A DNA stretch of 64,000 nt from Williamsia sp. (GTDB taxonomy: Bacteria > Bacteroidota > Bacteroidia > Chitinophagales > Chitinophagaceae), in NCBI GenBank assembly GCA_015069695.1, contig JADCRZ010000011.1:89410-153409 (forward strand), read 5' to 3'. A program made the position numbers and the translations under genes. The notes under the pieces are model-generated. The model ran no database searches. It had not been told where the DNA came from and was given only the letters and a program-made list of their open reading frames with translations. The stretch's first letter is position 1. Each line of letters starts with the position of its first letter. Positions 1 through 10,017 of this stretch are shown here, piece by piece.

Positions 1-533
1 GTGAAAATTGTACTGTATTGCTTCCACTCCGGTGATTGCAGGCGGGCCAGCTCACCTGTCCCCAGGTAAGCAACCGTTTTTCCGGCCGCCGTCTGCAGCA
101 TGATCGTGATATTAGGCAAGAGGGGGAAGGGACATTTATCAGTCGGCCTGCATACATTCATCATCCAGAGCGACAGCTCATACATGGTATTGCTTTTGAG
201 GCCAATGATGGTTGTCCGCAAAAAAGCGCCGCTGCTTGGCGATGCGTTCACCAGCATCATGTTCCCGTCTACATCACCCGGCGTATGATCCTCTGTCAGG
301 GTTTGCCAGTCGCCCCGGAAACAATCACTCGTGTACGCTGTGTAAGCATAGTGACCGTCTGTGGGACAATAGCGCGGCACACGCTGGTAGTCTGACGGGT
401 CTTCTGTGTTCAGATCAGGTACATAACCCGATCCGAAGTTGATGAGGATCTGCGGTTCTTTAAAACTGCAGTTAACATTTTGGGCTTTCAGGTGAATGAA
501 AGGAAGCAGCAGCAGGAGGAGTAGCTTTTTCAC
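1..533 (-). CDS. Secreted protein, N-terminal part (runs off window start), GTG start
   Basis: Manual translation of the minus strand from GTG at 533: VKKLLLLLLLPFIHLKAQNVNCSFKEPQILINFGSGYVPDLNTEDPSDYQRVPRYCPTDGHYAYTAYTSDC...; signal peptide then an open frame to the window edge. Absent from the ORF track. Confidence 0.75.
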   Translation of the reverse strand, partial: MKKLLLLLLLPFIHLKAQNVNCSFKEPQILINFGSGYVPDLNTEDPSDYQRVPRYCPTDGHYAYTAYTSDCFRGDWQTLTEDHTPGDVDGNMMLVNASPSSGAFLRTTIIGLKSNTMYELSLWMMNVCRPTDKCPFPLLPNITIMLQTAAGKTVAYLGTGELARLQSPEWKQYSTIF

Positions 534-583
534 AGTACAATTTTCTTGTTACTAAAGCTACTCCAATTTTTGCAGGCTTCTCC

Positions 584-3500
584 TTATTTTTCCTTCACCA
601 GTTTGATCCTCTTGGCCGGAATACCGTTTATCAAAATTCTTGCGATGTATACACCCGGAGCCAGGTTCCGCTTTCCGGGGTCAGCTTTCAGCGTTGTTTT
701 ACCTGCCGGCAACAAACCGCCGTTCTGCTTAAACAAGAGTTTACCCGCAAAATCATACAGCTCCACTTCTACTTTGTTTCCTGCTGCCGGACTGTAAACA
801 TCTACCAGGAAAGTTTCTGCGAACGGATTGGGATACACCCGCGTGATCTGGGTCTGTCCTTCCACCTGTTCGCGTGCCGCTGCACCTGCCAAGCCGCCGC
901 TTCTGTACTGCAGCGCACTCAGTGAGCCGCTGAATGCCGCATCCGGTATCAGCTGGCGAGAGATGCCCGGTCCGCTCCAGTACACCTGCACTGACTCACC
1001 GCCATCTTTTTCAAAATAGGCGAGCGCAAACGGATAAACACCGGCTGCCGGTACGTTCACGGTTGCTGATACACCATAGGCCCAGTGCAGCCCGTCATGA
1101 CTTACCAGCGGCATAGCTGTGTTCGAGTAGAGCGAATTGAAGTACAGCTTGCTGCCATCATCAGACACCACTTCAAACGTGTATGTGCCAGCGGTCGGGA
1201 TGGTGATATTGCCTTCCCATACCACGCCAAAGCTGTCGGCCCTGTTTTTTATATTCAAATCGATATTGGTGGAAGAGCCGGTCTTCACCGGTGTCAGCGC
1301 ACCAAAGTTGGGCAGTAAATTCCAGTTGCCTTCATAGTATTTGTAAGTTAGCCCGCTGTTTGTGGTGGACGCGCTTAAGTTCGCACTCGCAGCCGAGGTG
1401 TTGCCTGATGGATCACGCGCCCGGATGCTGAACACGTAAGCTGTGGATGGTGTGAGACTATCGGCCACCAGATCGTTGGTAGTAGTGGTATACTTCTTCA
1501 CACCGTTCCTGTAAATGTCGTAGGCAGTCACGGCTACGTTGTCCGTAGATGCATCCCAATGCAAGGTGATGGTGTTCCTTCCAGCACTCACCACCTTTAA
1601 GTTGGCGGGAACAGAAGGAGCTGTCGTATCGGTGGGCGGTGCTGCACCACTGAATGCCGCATCTGGTATGAGTTGGCGAGAGATGCCCGGACCACTCCAG
1701 TACACCTGCATCGACTCACCGCCATCTTTTTCAAAGTAGGTGATCGCGATCGGGTAAACACCGGCAGCCGGTACGTTCACGGTTGCAGATACACCATAAG
1801 CCCAATGCAGTCCGTCGTGATTCACCAGCGGTGTGGCGGTGCTGGAGTAAAGAGAGTTGAAGTAAATCCTGCTGCCATCATCAGATTGGGACTCAAAGGT
1901 GTAAGTACCGGCAGCAGGGATGGTGATGTTTCCTTCCCATACAAAAGCAAAGTTGTCGTTGCGCCCCGCCGGTCTTACTCCAATGTCTACGTTGTTGGTT
2001 GAACCTGTTTTTACAGGTGTTAAGGTAGAGAAGTTAGGCAGGTTGCTCCAGCTGCCTTCATAGTACTTGTAAGTTAATCCATTGAGCAACGTAGTTAAGT
2101 TCAGGGTGTTGCCGGCGCCGGATACATTGCCACTTGAGTCACGTGCCCGCACGCTGAATGCATAAGCAGTGCCGGGCAGCAAACTATCCGCCACAAAATC
2201 ATTTGTCGTAGCCGTGTATTTCTTCACCCCGTTTCTGTAAACATCATAGGCTGTCACTCCCTTGTTATCGGTAGATGCATCCCAGTGCAGGGTAGCCGTC
2301 GTAGTTCCTGCTGCTACCAATTTGAGGTTGGCAGGCACGGTAGGTGCTGCAGTATCTGCAGGGATGAGATTGCTGAACGCTGCATCAGGCACCGGCTGCC
2401 GCGCAAAGCCCGGGCCCGACCAGTATACCTTCATGGAATCTGCTCCGCTCTTGTCAAAATAAGTAATGGCGATCGGATACAAACCTGCCGTAGCTACATT
2501 CACACTGCCGGTGACAGATTTGGCCAGGTGCACACTGTCATTGTTTACAAGCGCAGATTTGCCCGGCACATAGAATGAATTAAAATAGAGCTGGCTTCCT
2601 TCATCGGACACGGTTTCAAATTGATACGTGCCGGGTGCAGGAATATTTACATAGCCTTCCCATACGATACCAAAACTGTCGGCCTTGTTTCTCACGCCTA
2701 AATTGATATTGGTCGACACACCTGTTTTCACAGGAGTGAGGGCATTGAAGTTGGGCAGCTGGGTCCATGCACCTTCATAATAACGATAGTTCAAGCCACT
2801 TGTAACAGCTGCAGTGGTGCCGCTTGCGGGGCTGCTGGCGGCTGATAGATTGCCTGTACTGTCCTTGGCTTTTACCGTGAAGATATAGGTAGTCTCCGGC
2901 AACAAGCTGTCGGCTGTAATGGCTGATTCTGCAGTGCTGTATTTCTTTGCGCCGTTTACAAATACATCATAGCCGGTTACACCTGCGCTGTCCGTTGAAT
3001 TGTTCCAGTCGAGATGGGCAAACGTACGGCCTGTATACAACACACGCAGGTTGGAAGGCATGGTTGGTGCCGTTGTATCTACCTGTAGCCTGGTGCCAAA
3101 ATAAGCATTGGGAATAACTTGTCTGCTGATGCCTGGCCCCGTCCAGTATATCTTCATAGTATCTGTACCCGCCTTGTCGAAATAGGTGATGGCGATGGGG
3201 TAGAAACCGGCGGCAGCAACAGCAACCGATTTGGATACCGACTTCGCCGCATGCACACTGTCGTTGTTCACCAGGGCTTCCGCGGTGGGCGAATAAAGCT
3301 GGTTGAAGTAGAGCTTGCTTCCTTCATCCGAGAAGGTTTCAAATTGATAAGTACCTGCTGCAGGCAGGAAGATATTTCCTTCCCATACCACCCCGAAACT
3401 ATCTGTCCGGTTTCTGATGCCCGGGTCTACATTGGCCGACAGGCCCATCTTGACCGGTATAAGGGAATTGAAATTGGGCAGTACGCTCCAGTTGCCTTCA

Positions 3501-6500
3501 TAGTACCGGTAGTTCAAACCGGTTGCAGGCAGGGCATTCGCCACTGTAACAACTACTTTGTCGGCCGGACTGGTAGCTGCTGCGTTGTCTGTAACCGTTA
3601 GTCCAAACACATAGGTTCCGCTCACCAGTCCGCTCACCACAGGAGCGGGTATTGTTTTGTTGCTGAACACAGCTGTTGCAGGACCGCTTAGCTGCGTCCA
3701 GTTATAGGCTGTAACGGCGCCGCCAAAATCGATCCCTGATCCGTTCAGCGTCAGGCTGCTTGCCGGAAGCCGGAGTACCGTATCCATGCCTGCATCAGCA
3801 ATAGGGGTTTGGTTGTTGTTGGGTGAACCGTACAGTTCTATGGCAGAAACTTTTGGATGGTCAACACCGCCGTCAATCATTGCCGAGCTGAAGTTGATGT
3901 TGAGGGTGCCATCTGTAACCGTTACCGGGAAGATCTCGGTGGTGGCAGTCAGATAACCCGCTTTTTTAAAGATGTCATAATCATTGAGCACCTTGGCTCC
4001 TTCTATGCTTACATCAAACACCCTGCTGCCTGCGGCCTTGTATTTCAGTTCGGCAAAATGCATCACAATGGTATAATCACCATTGTTGACCGGGATGGCG
4101 TAATTGAATGTATCGCTGGCACTGGTGCGTTCGGTCTGGTAAATAGCGCTATCCCCTGTGCCGGCGATCGGAGAGGTTGAAGAAAAAGTTACACCGGGTG
4201 CAGGGGCAAAATAAGCATCTGCTGCAAACGTACCGATCGAGTTGGTGACCTGTCCTCCGCCTGCATTGATGCGGTAATACGGAATGGTAACGTCTGCGCT
4301 GACCGTGGTGCTCACGCTGTCGCCCAGTCCCGAGTGATTTACTACGATCGAGGCAGTTTTCACACCGGCTGTAAGCGGTTTCAATTTCATACTGATCACA
4401 GCCGTTCTGCCGGCAGGGATTACAAACGGCAATGCATAGGGTATGCTGTCTGTAAAGTCTGCTGAACCTGACAAGTTGATGGAAGAAACCAGGATGTCCT
4501 GCGTTCCGCCCCTGTTGGTCAGGGTAATGGTGCGGTTGCTTTCGGTACCCAGCGGCGTGGTTTTGAAAGTTGAATCAAGTGTGGCGGTTAGCTGGCTTTG
4601 GGTGATCGGTGCATTGTTGGGGATGGTCGGGTTAAACAGGTAGAAGGCTTCCATGGATGTCAGCAAATTATCACCTCCCTTCAAACCCGCACCCGCTGCT
4701 ATATACAGCCCGTTGTTGCTCTTGATGGCTTGTGTGCCGTGCCGGCCCTGCTGCATATTGGCGACCCTTCTCCAGGTATTTGTTTGCACGTTCAGGGCTT
4801 CTGTTTCTACATGGGCTGACGGCTGTGCGCTCTCTCCGCCGATCACGATCAGTTCATTGCCCAGCACCTGTGCAGCTGCCCCGCCCCTGGGTGTGGGAAT
4901 ATTGCTGCCCACCGGCAGGGTCGACCACTGGCCGATGGTAAAATCATACACATCTACTTCGGGGATGGTAAGGTTCCATACTTCGCCCGTGCTGTCGGAG
5001 CTGCGCCGGCCACCGGCTACATACAGCTTGTCGTTGATCACAACGGCATGGAAATGATCCCTTGCCCTGGGGGCATCCGGCAGCACTTTCCAGGTATTGG
5101 TTGCAGGGTCATACTCATCAAACCATTTTACCCAGCCGGCATAATGGCCGTCTTTGATACCACTGACCAGGTAAATCTTGTTTTTATATGCTACTGCACC
5201 GGCCGATCCGCGCCTCCTGTCAACGGGGATGGTTGTGCCCGTCATCCATTTGTCGCGCAGGGGATTGTACATGTAAATCTGCGGAACAGGTGTTTCGTGC
5301 GGAAACGCACCGGTAAAGGCGCCGGGTGCGTATACCAGTCCGCCAATGGTGAGTGCCTGGAAATGGTTCAGCTCAACCGGCGTGGGGGCTTTGTTTGTCC
5401 AGCTGTTGGTTGCCGGGTCGTAAGCCTGGGTATTGGAGATGCCCCTGCCTCCCATCAAATAAAATTTCTCGCCTGCATCCACAAAGGCGTTTTCTTCCCT
5501 TTGCGTAAAGCCACCGCTTGATGGCATAATGATCTGCCAGGTTCCGTTTGCCGTAACAGAATCGTAGGAGATCTCAATAAAATCCCAGCTGGCAATAAAA
5601 GGCGTGGCGCCGCGCGAGGTAGAGATAATGCCTGTAGCAAGTGGATTCTTGGCCTGGATGGCATCCAGCAACACACCGCTCACGGCAATGGGCGAACCCA
5701 GGCTAAACTGCGTGCCGCCGTTGGAACTGTAGCGGGGCTGCACGGTACCTGCAATCGGATCCACGCCCAGGTACAGGTCAAGTGTAGAGCGGCTCATGCC
5801 TCCGGGAAGCGGAAACTGGTACGATACCGGAACGTCAGCGTTCTCATACACTACTTCAATCCCGCCTGCACCTCCGTTGGCATTCATCACGATCTTCAGG
5901 TAATTGCTCTGGTCGCCTGTGCCAATGTACATACCCTGCGATTGATAGTTCACAGGTGTTTTGCCATTGAAAAAGGGACCGAGCATGCGGCTGTGCATGG
6001 TAAACGGACCTGTTTTGGCATCCAGCTTTACGCCAAACTGAAAAGCATTTTCCTGGTTGTTCAGGGTGCCCAGCGCATCCCCTTTTGACACAGCAGTAAG
6101 CGTAAAAGCACCTACTGCTCCACCTGCAATCAGGCTGTCTTCGGAGAATAACTTCAGGTAATTGTTATCAGGCTTTTTATTGCTCATAAGGCCTGTAAAG
6201 CCCAATCCAAAAAAGCCTCTTTGCGGGTTGTTGTTGTAAAAATTGTAGTTGACCGGAATGGTTGTTTTTGTACCGTTGTTGGGATCGATCGGGAAAACAT
6301 CAAGCTGGTCAGGGATGCCATCGTTGTCGTCGTCGGGGTCGTTCAAGTCAGAGATTTTATCCTTGTCAAAATCAGGGGGTGTGCTCGAAGCAGAGCAGGG
6401 TTGCGTGCCGTTGTCAACTTCATCCGCATTCGTATAGCCATCATGGTCGTCATCCAGCGTGTCGTATTTTCCGGTGCAGGTTACAAAATCCTGCGGTTCA

Positions 6501-8185
6501 AAAATGGTGATGCCTTCGGTGCCATAGGTTGCTACCCAAACTGTTCCGGCAAACACATCGCTGTCGCCCTGCGCAATGATATCAAGCGGCTGGGAGCCAA
6601 AGCCTGAAGCAAAAGGGAGGTCCTGGTTTTGCCTGTCAGCAGCAGCGCGGGAATTGAGCACGCTCTTGCCATCAGCTGTAGGAATGATCCTGAATATTTC
6701 TCCGTTGTTGTAACCGGCAGCAAGGATATTTCCCTTTAAGGTATTGTTGAAATTGGAGGCCGTGTATTCTGCGAGTCCGTTGGTTGACGTTGCAAAAGTG
6801 AGCAGGGCGCTGTCCTGCACCCCGGGCATCAGGAACTGCCCTTCCCGAGGATCGGCCATGTCGAGCGGTACAGGTGGCCAGTCGGCAGGCAGCGGGTTGC
6901 TGCCTGTTTTGCTGTTGCGCCATACGCCGGTGGTGCCATTGTTATAAGTATACAAACCTGCAGCGGCCGGGTTGGCGCGAACCGGATTGGGATGACCACC
7001 ATAAAAGCTGCCGGGTACATAGGTGGCAATATTGCCAATGTAATGCAGGTTATCCAGGTTGTTTACGATCGGGTGGTTGGCACTGGGGCCGGTAGAGCCA
7101 GGTTCGCCATCGGGGTAATTGTTGGTGACCGTACCGGTGGTTCCTTCGTTTTCAGGATAACCGCCCCAGCCTTCGTTGGCCCCGTTGTCGATCGTATAAA
7201 TGCGGCCGGCTTTTCCGGGTGTTTTGGTGATCAGGATGTCATAGCTGTTGCGATAGCCGCCGGAGAAAATCTGTACTGGCCCGCCTTTCACCAGCTTGGC
7301 CTGGTTGAGCCCGTTGTTGCCGCCAAAGGGATCGTTTACATCGGTGCTGTCTGATGTATTGGGCCGGGTAGGATCATCCAGGGTAGGAATGTCATATTTA
7401 TACGCATTGTTACCGGTGCCTTTGGTGGGCATGGCCATGATGGCATTGAGATCGATCGATAAGATGGCAGCGGAAAGGGCCCGCTCGGTTGAGTAAGCAA
7501 AGTTGGTAGATGGCGCTCCGGCATTGGTGAAACCACCCACGGCAAGATAAAGCATGTTGTTGACATCATTGATCTGCATGCCGTTGGGAGAATGGTTTTC
7601 CTCCGAGCGGGGCAGGCCACGCACCAGGTCTATCTTCTGCCAGGTGCTTCCTGATTTGGTGATCAGGGATAAGATACCCGAATTGGTATCCAGGTTCAGG
7701 TCGCCCGCCGGGCCGCCCATGCGGCTGTCGCTGGAGGTGACATAGATCATGGGCTGGGCAGCGGTTCCTTTTACCACAATGCCGGTGATCTGGCGGGTAG
7801 GTACATAGGGGTTCACGGTCCCGTCGTCATCATGATTAGGTATGTTGTTGATCAGAAAAATGTCTTCCGATGCAGAAACAGAATAGTTATTGGATGCATT
7901 TCTTTTTATAGTTAGCGCACGGATGCCTCCGTTCAACTGACCCACATACAAACGACCATCGGGTCCGAACTGGATAGATGTCGGATTGTTGAGCGATGCT
8001 CCATTAAGGTTGCTGGGCGCAAAATTGTATTGCATGTTGCCGGCATCCGCTCCTCCGCTCACGCCTTCGTTCTGGGCAAATATGGCTGTTGCGCAAAAGA
8101 GCAGCAGCAGAAAAAAACAACCGCGTACAAAGGTGGGATAAACAGGATTGGGTCGGGTGTTCCTCAAGAAACGTCTATGTGTCAT
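584..8185 (-). CDS. Giant multidomain T9SS-secreted protein: PQQ/sugar-dehydrogenase-like propeller, Ca-binding type-3-like repeats, Kelch, malectin, PKD-like, 4x PA14 with fn3 linkers, C-terminal T9SS sorting domain
   Basis: Single 2533-aa ORF; signal peptide; DDDNDGIPD repeats; Kelch-like AYDPATNSW; malectin-like RINAGGG; repeated YYEGxW..VVWEGNI..YFxSxY blocks; C-terminus VYPNPFAETFLVDVYSPAAG...GVYIARI. Confidence 0.9.
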   Translation of the reverse strand: MTHRRFLRNTRPNPVYPTFVRGCFFLLLLFCATAIFAQNEGVSGGADAGNMQYNFAPSNLNGASLNNPTSIQFGPDGRLYVGQLNGGIRALTIKRNASNNYSVSASEDIFLINNIPNHDDDGTVNPYVPTRQITGIVVKGTAAQPMIYVTSSDSRMGGPAGDLNLDTNSGILSLITKSGSTWQKIDLVRGLPRSEENHSPNGMQINDVNNMLYLAVGGFTNAGAPSTNFAYSTERALSAAILSIDLNAIMAMPTKGTGNNAYKYDIPTLDDPTRPNTSDSTDVNDPFGGNNGLNQAKLVKGGPVQIFSGGYRNSYDILITKTPGKAGRIYTIDNGANEGWGGYPENEGTTGTVTNNYPDGEPGSTGPSANHPIVNNLDNLHYIGNIATYVPGSFYGGHPNPVRANPAAAGLYTYNNGTTGVWRNSKTGSNPLPADWPPVPLDMADPREGQFLMPGVQDSALLTFATSTNGLAEYTASNFNNTLKGNILAAGYNNGEIFRIIPTADGKSVLNSRAAADRQNQDLPFASGFGSQPLDIIAQGDSDVFAGTVWVATYGTEGITIFEPQDFVTCTGKYDTLDDDHDGYTNADEVDNGTQPCSASSTPPDFDKDKISDLNDPDDDNDGIPDQLDVFPIDPNNGTKTTIPVNYNFYNNNPQRGFFGLGFTGLMSNKKPDNNYLKLFSEDSLIAGGAVGAFTLTAVSKGDALGTLNNQENAFQFGVKLDAKTGPFTMHSRMLGPFFNGKTPVNYQSQGMYIGTGDQSNYLKIVMNANGGAGGIEVVYENADVPVSYQFPLPGGMSRSTLDLYLGVDPIAGTVQPRYSSNGGTQFSLGSPIAVSGVLLDAIQAKNPLATGIISTSRGATPFIASWDFIEISYDSVTANGTWQIIMPSSGGFTQREENAFVDAGEKFYLMGGRGISNTQAYDPATNSWTNKAPTPVELNHFQALTIGGLVYAPGAFTGAFPHETPVPQIYMYNPLRDKWMTGTTIPVDRRRGSAGAVAYKNKIYLVSGIKDGHYAGWVKWFDEYDPATNTWKVLPDAPRARDHFHAVVINDKLYVAGGRRSSDSTGEVWNLTIPEVDVYDFTIGQWSTLPVGSNIPTPRGGAAAQVLGNELIVIGGESAQPSAHVETEALNVQTNTWRRVANMQQGRHGTQAIKSNNGLYIAAGAGLKGGDNLLTSMEAFYLFNPTIPNNAPITQSQLTATLDSTFKTTPLGTESNRTITLTNRGGTQDILVSSINLSGSADFTDSIPYALPFVIPAGRTAVISMKLKPLTAGVKTASIVVNHSGLGDSVSTTVSADVTIPYYRINAGGGQVTNSIGTFAADAYFAPAPGVTFSSTSPIAGTGDSAIYQTERTSASDTFNYAIPVNNGDYTIVMHFAELKYKAAGSRVFDVSIEGAKVLNDYDIFKKAGYLTATTEIFPVTVTDGTLNINFSSAMIDGGVDHPKVSAIELYGSPNNNQTPIADAGMDTVLRLPASSLTLNGSGIDFGGAVTAYNWTQLSGPATAVFSNKTIPAPVVSGLVSGTYVFGLTVTDNAAATSPADKVVVTVANALPATGLNYRYYEGNWSVLPNFNSLIPVKMGLSANVDPGIRNRTDSFGVVWEGNIFLPAAGTYQFETFSDEGSKLYFNQLYSPTAEALVNNDSVHAAKSVSKSVAVAAAGFYPIAITYFDKAGTDTMKIYWTGPGISRQVIPNAYFGTRLQVDTTAPTMPSNLRVLYTGRTFAHLDWNNSTDSAGVTGYDVFVNGAKKYSTAESAITADSLLPETTYIFTVKAKDSTGNLSAASSPASGTTAAVTSGLNYRYYEGAWTQLPNFNALTPVKTGVSTNINLGVRNKADSFGIVWEGYVNIPAPGTYQFETVSDEGSQLYFNSFYVPGKSALVNNDSVHLAKSVTGSVNVATAGLYPIAITYFDKSGADSMKVYWSGPGFARQPVPDAAFSNLIPADTAAPTVPANLKLVAAGTTTATLHWDASTDNKGVTAYDVYRNGVKKYTATTNDFVADSLLPGTAYAFSVRARDSSGNVSGAGNTLNLTTLLNGLTYKYYEGSWSNLPNFSTLTPVKTGSTNNVDIGVRPAGRNDNFAFVWEGNITIPAAGTYTFESQSDDGSRIYFNSLYSSTATPLVNHDGLHWAYGVSATVNVPAAGVYPIAITYFEKDGGESMQVYWSGPGISRQLIPDAAFSGAAPPTDTTAPSVPANLKVVSAGRNTITLHWDASTDNVAVTAYDIYRNGVKKYTTTTNDLVADSLTPSTAYVFSIRARDPSGNTSAASANLSASTTNSGLTYKYYEGNWNLLPNFGALTPVKTGSSTNIDLNIKNRADSFGVVWEGNITIPTAGTYTFEVVSDDGSKLYFNSLYSNTAMPLVSHDGLHWAYGVSATVNVPAAGVYPFALAYFEKDGGESVQVYWSGPGISRQLIPDAAFSGSLSALQYRSGGLAGAAAREQVEGQTQITRVYPNPFAETFLVDVYSPAAGNKVEVELYDFAGKLLFKQNGGLLPAGKTTLKADPGKRNLAPGVYIARILINGIPAKRIKLVKEK
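925..1355 (-). repeat. PA14 repeat unit 4 (C-terminal-most copy; approximate bounds)
   Basis: Near-identical to 1648-2082 over long stretches at DNA level, e.g. gagagatgcccgg...ctccagtacacctgca...actcaccgccatctttttcaaa. Confidence 0.8.
1648..2082 (-). repeat. PA14 repeat unit 3 (approximate bounds)
   Basis: Internal repeat sharing LHWAYGVSATVNVPAAGVYP and YFEKDGGES.QVYWSGPGISRQLIPDAAFSG with unit 4. Confidence 0.8.
2368..2799 (-). repeat. PA14 repeat unit 2 (approximate bounds)
   Basis: LNYRYYEGAWTQLPNFNALTPVKTG...VYWSGPGFARQPVPDAAFSN block. Confidence 0.75.
3092..3521 (-). repeat. PA14 repeat unit 1 (approximate bounds)
   Basis: LNYRYYEGNWSVLPNFNSLIPVKMG...IYWTGPGISRQVIPNAYFG block. Confidence 0.75.
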
Positions 8186-8899
8186 AATATATCAGTGAAA
8201 AGGGCAGGCAATAGCAGCCTGCTCAAACAAAACTGGTTGTTCAATTACTTTTGGCATTCACAGGGGCGCAGAAAACTGCCTCCTTCTTATTGGAATCAAA
8301 TAGACACACGGTACCGCAAAGCACAGCATGCAGATTTTTTCAGGAACTTGGGAAGGATTTTCTAACAAGGACAGGTGTAGATAAACGACGCAATTTGTCT
8401 AGGAATTGAACCAGTTATGTATTGCAGTTAGTTTTTCCGATACATACCTGAAATCGGTTCATAAGATAAAAGTATTTCGGGCAAGGGGCACAAAGTGCAG
8501 TAACTTTTCGCGTAGCCGCCGCAAATATATTTATTCTATTTATTAAAGCAATGATCTTCATTCTTTTTGCGCAAAAAACTTTCTTCTTTCCTGCTGCGCC
8601 TAAGCATCCCCTTTAAATATACCTGACTTATACAAAAGATCATTCATGCAAATACACACATCTACTAATTTGAGACATCAATCAGTAGCTTTATAAACGC
8701 TTGAATTAACTTCATAGAATGCCTGAGCTAAGAACAGAAATACGGTTGATACATGGATTTACACAATCTATTCATTAAATAAGCTATTTTACTTGTCGAT
8801 ACAGGAAAATACCTACTTTTAAACCCTGATTCCTGCTTACCTGCCTGATACCAAAAAGTAAACTGCTTTCATTATCCCCAATTCATTAATCAAAACAAC

Positions 8900-9949
8900 A
8901 TGAAACACCTGTTACAAAAAACTCCTACACTGCGAAAGCTCGCTTTGTACTGTGCCCTTGCTGCTGGAACCTTTGTATTCGCTCCTGGTTGTACGAAAGA
9001 AGACAATGCTGTAGCGGTATCAAGCGTAACGCCCGTTGCAAGCGGTTTTAAAGGACCCATCGGGTTGGAACTCAAAGATGGCTGGGTATGGGTAGGTCAG
9101 TCAGGCACAGGCGCCAATGATGGCAAAGTCTCCGCCATCAGCCCGGGCGGCACCCTGTACGATGTGATCACCGGCTTTGAATCTGTCATCAGTCCGGAAG
9201 GCGATGGCGATGGCCCCACCCACCTGCTTTTTGCCAATGACAGTCTGTACATTCTTGGAACCGGCGGTAAGATGTATATCGTGGCACAATCTGCCTTGAA
9301 CCCAGGCGTAACCACCCTGAATGCATCCAGCCTGAAAGTGCAGAATATCGGCGCTTTCGTATTGGCATATCCGTTTGTGAACAATGCACATGATTCCCAT
9401 CCGTACAATTTTGCTATCGGGCCAAATGGTGCCATGTACATTACCGATGCTGCAGCCAATGCCATCCTGCGCCGCGAAAAAAATGGCGAGTTGAGCGTGG
9501 TAGCAGAAATTCCGGATTACAAAAATCCAACCCCCATCGGTCCCCCCACCGTACAAAGAGTGCCTACCGGTATATATTATGATGGCCAGGACTTTTTTAT
9601 CACTACGCTGACCGGCTTTCCTTTTCTCAACGACAGCGCAAAGATTTTCAAGCTGACCCCGCCCGCTTCAGGCATGGCTACCGCAACCGTTTACCAATCA
9701 GGCTTTACCACGCTGGTAGATATTGCGAAAGGAACTGCCGCCGCAGGCAAGGTTGTGCTGGAACATGGTAAGTTCAATCCTGCAGCTGGCTGGGTTGACA
9801 ATACCGGCCGCCTGCTCTGGGCCAATGGAACTTCTATTTCAGTGATAGCTGACGGCTTAAACCAGCCAGGTGGACTGAAACAAGCCGACGAACACACCTG
9901 GTATGTTACAAGCTTTAAGGACAATACAGTGCTGAAGATCACAAACTAG
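8900..9949 (+). CDS. Lipoprotein-like beta-propeller protein, ScyD/ScyE-like
   Basis: 349 aa; signal peptide with APGC; repeated propeller-like motifs (GPIGLELKDGWVWVGQSG, GPNGAMYITDAAANAILR). Confidence 0.7.
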   Translation: MKHLLQKTPTLRKLALYCALAAGTFVFAPGCTKEDNAVAVSSVTPVASGFKGPIGLELKDGWVWVGQSGTGANDGKVSAISPGGTLYDVITGFESVISPEGDGDGPTHLLFANDSLYILGTGGKMYIVAQSALNPGVTTLNASSLKVQNIGAFVLAYPFVNNAHDSHPYNFAIGPNGAMYITDAAANAILRREKNGELSVVAEIPDYKNPTPIGPPTVQRVPTGIYYDGQDFFITTLTGFPFLNDSAKIFKLTPPASGMATATVYQSGFTTLVDIAKGTAAAGKVVLEHGKFNPAAGWVDNTGRLLWANGTSISVIADGLNQPGGLKQADEHTWYVTSFKDNTVLKITN

Positions 9950-9975
9950 TCTTCACCTTTTTAAACAAACCAGAT

Positions 9976-10017
9976 AAGGGAGGGCGATGAGCAGGTTATT
10001 GTTCATCCTCCTCCCTT
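9976..10017. terminator. Putative bidirectional terminator between convergent genes
   Basis: aagggagg...cctccctt inverted repeat with further pairing (gatga/tcatc) between two convergent stops; overlaps the 3' end of the minus-strand ORF. Confidence 0.5.

Noticed and set aside
3119-3601. Several 60-160-aa plus-strand ORFs within 584-8185
   Set aside because: Antisense shadows of the giant T9SS gene; similar ones recur at each PA14 repeat because the DNA is repeated.
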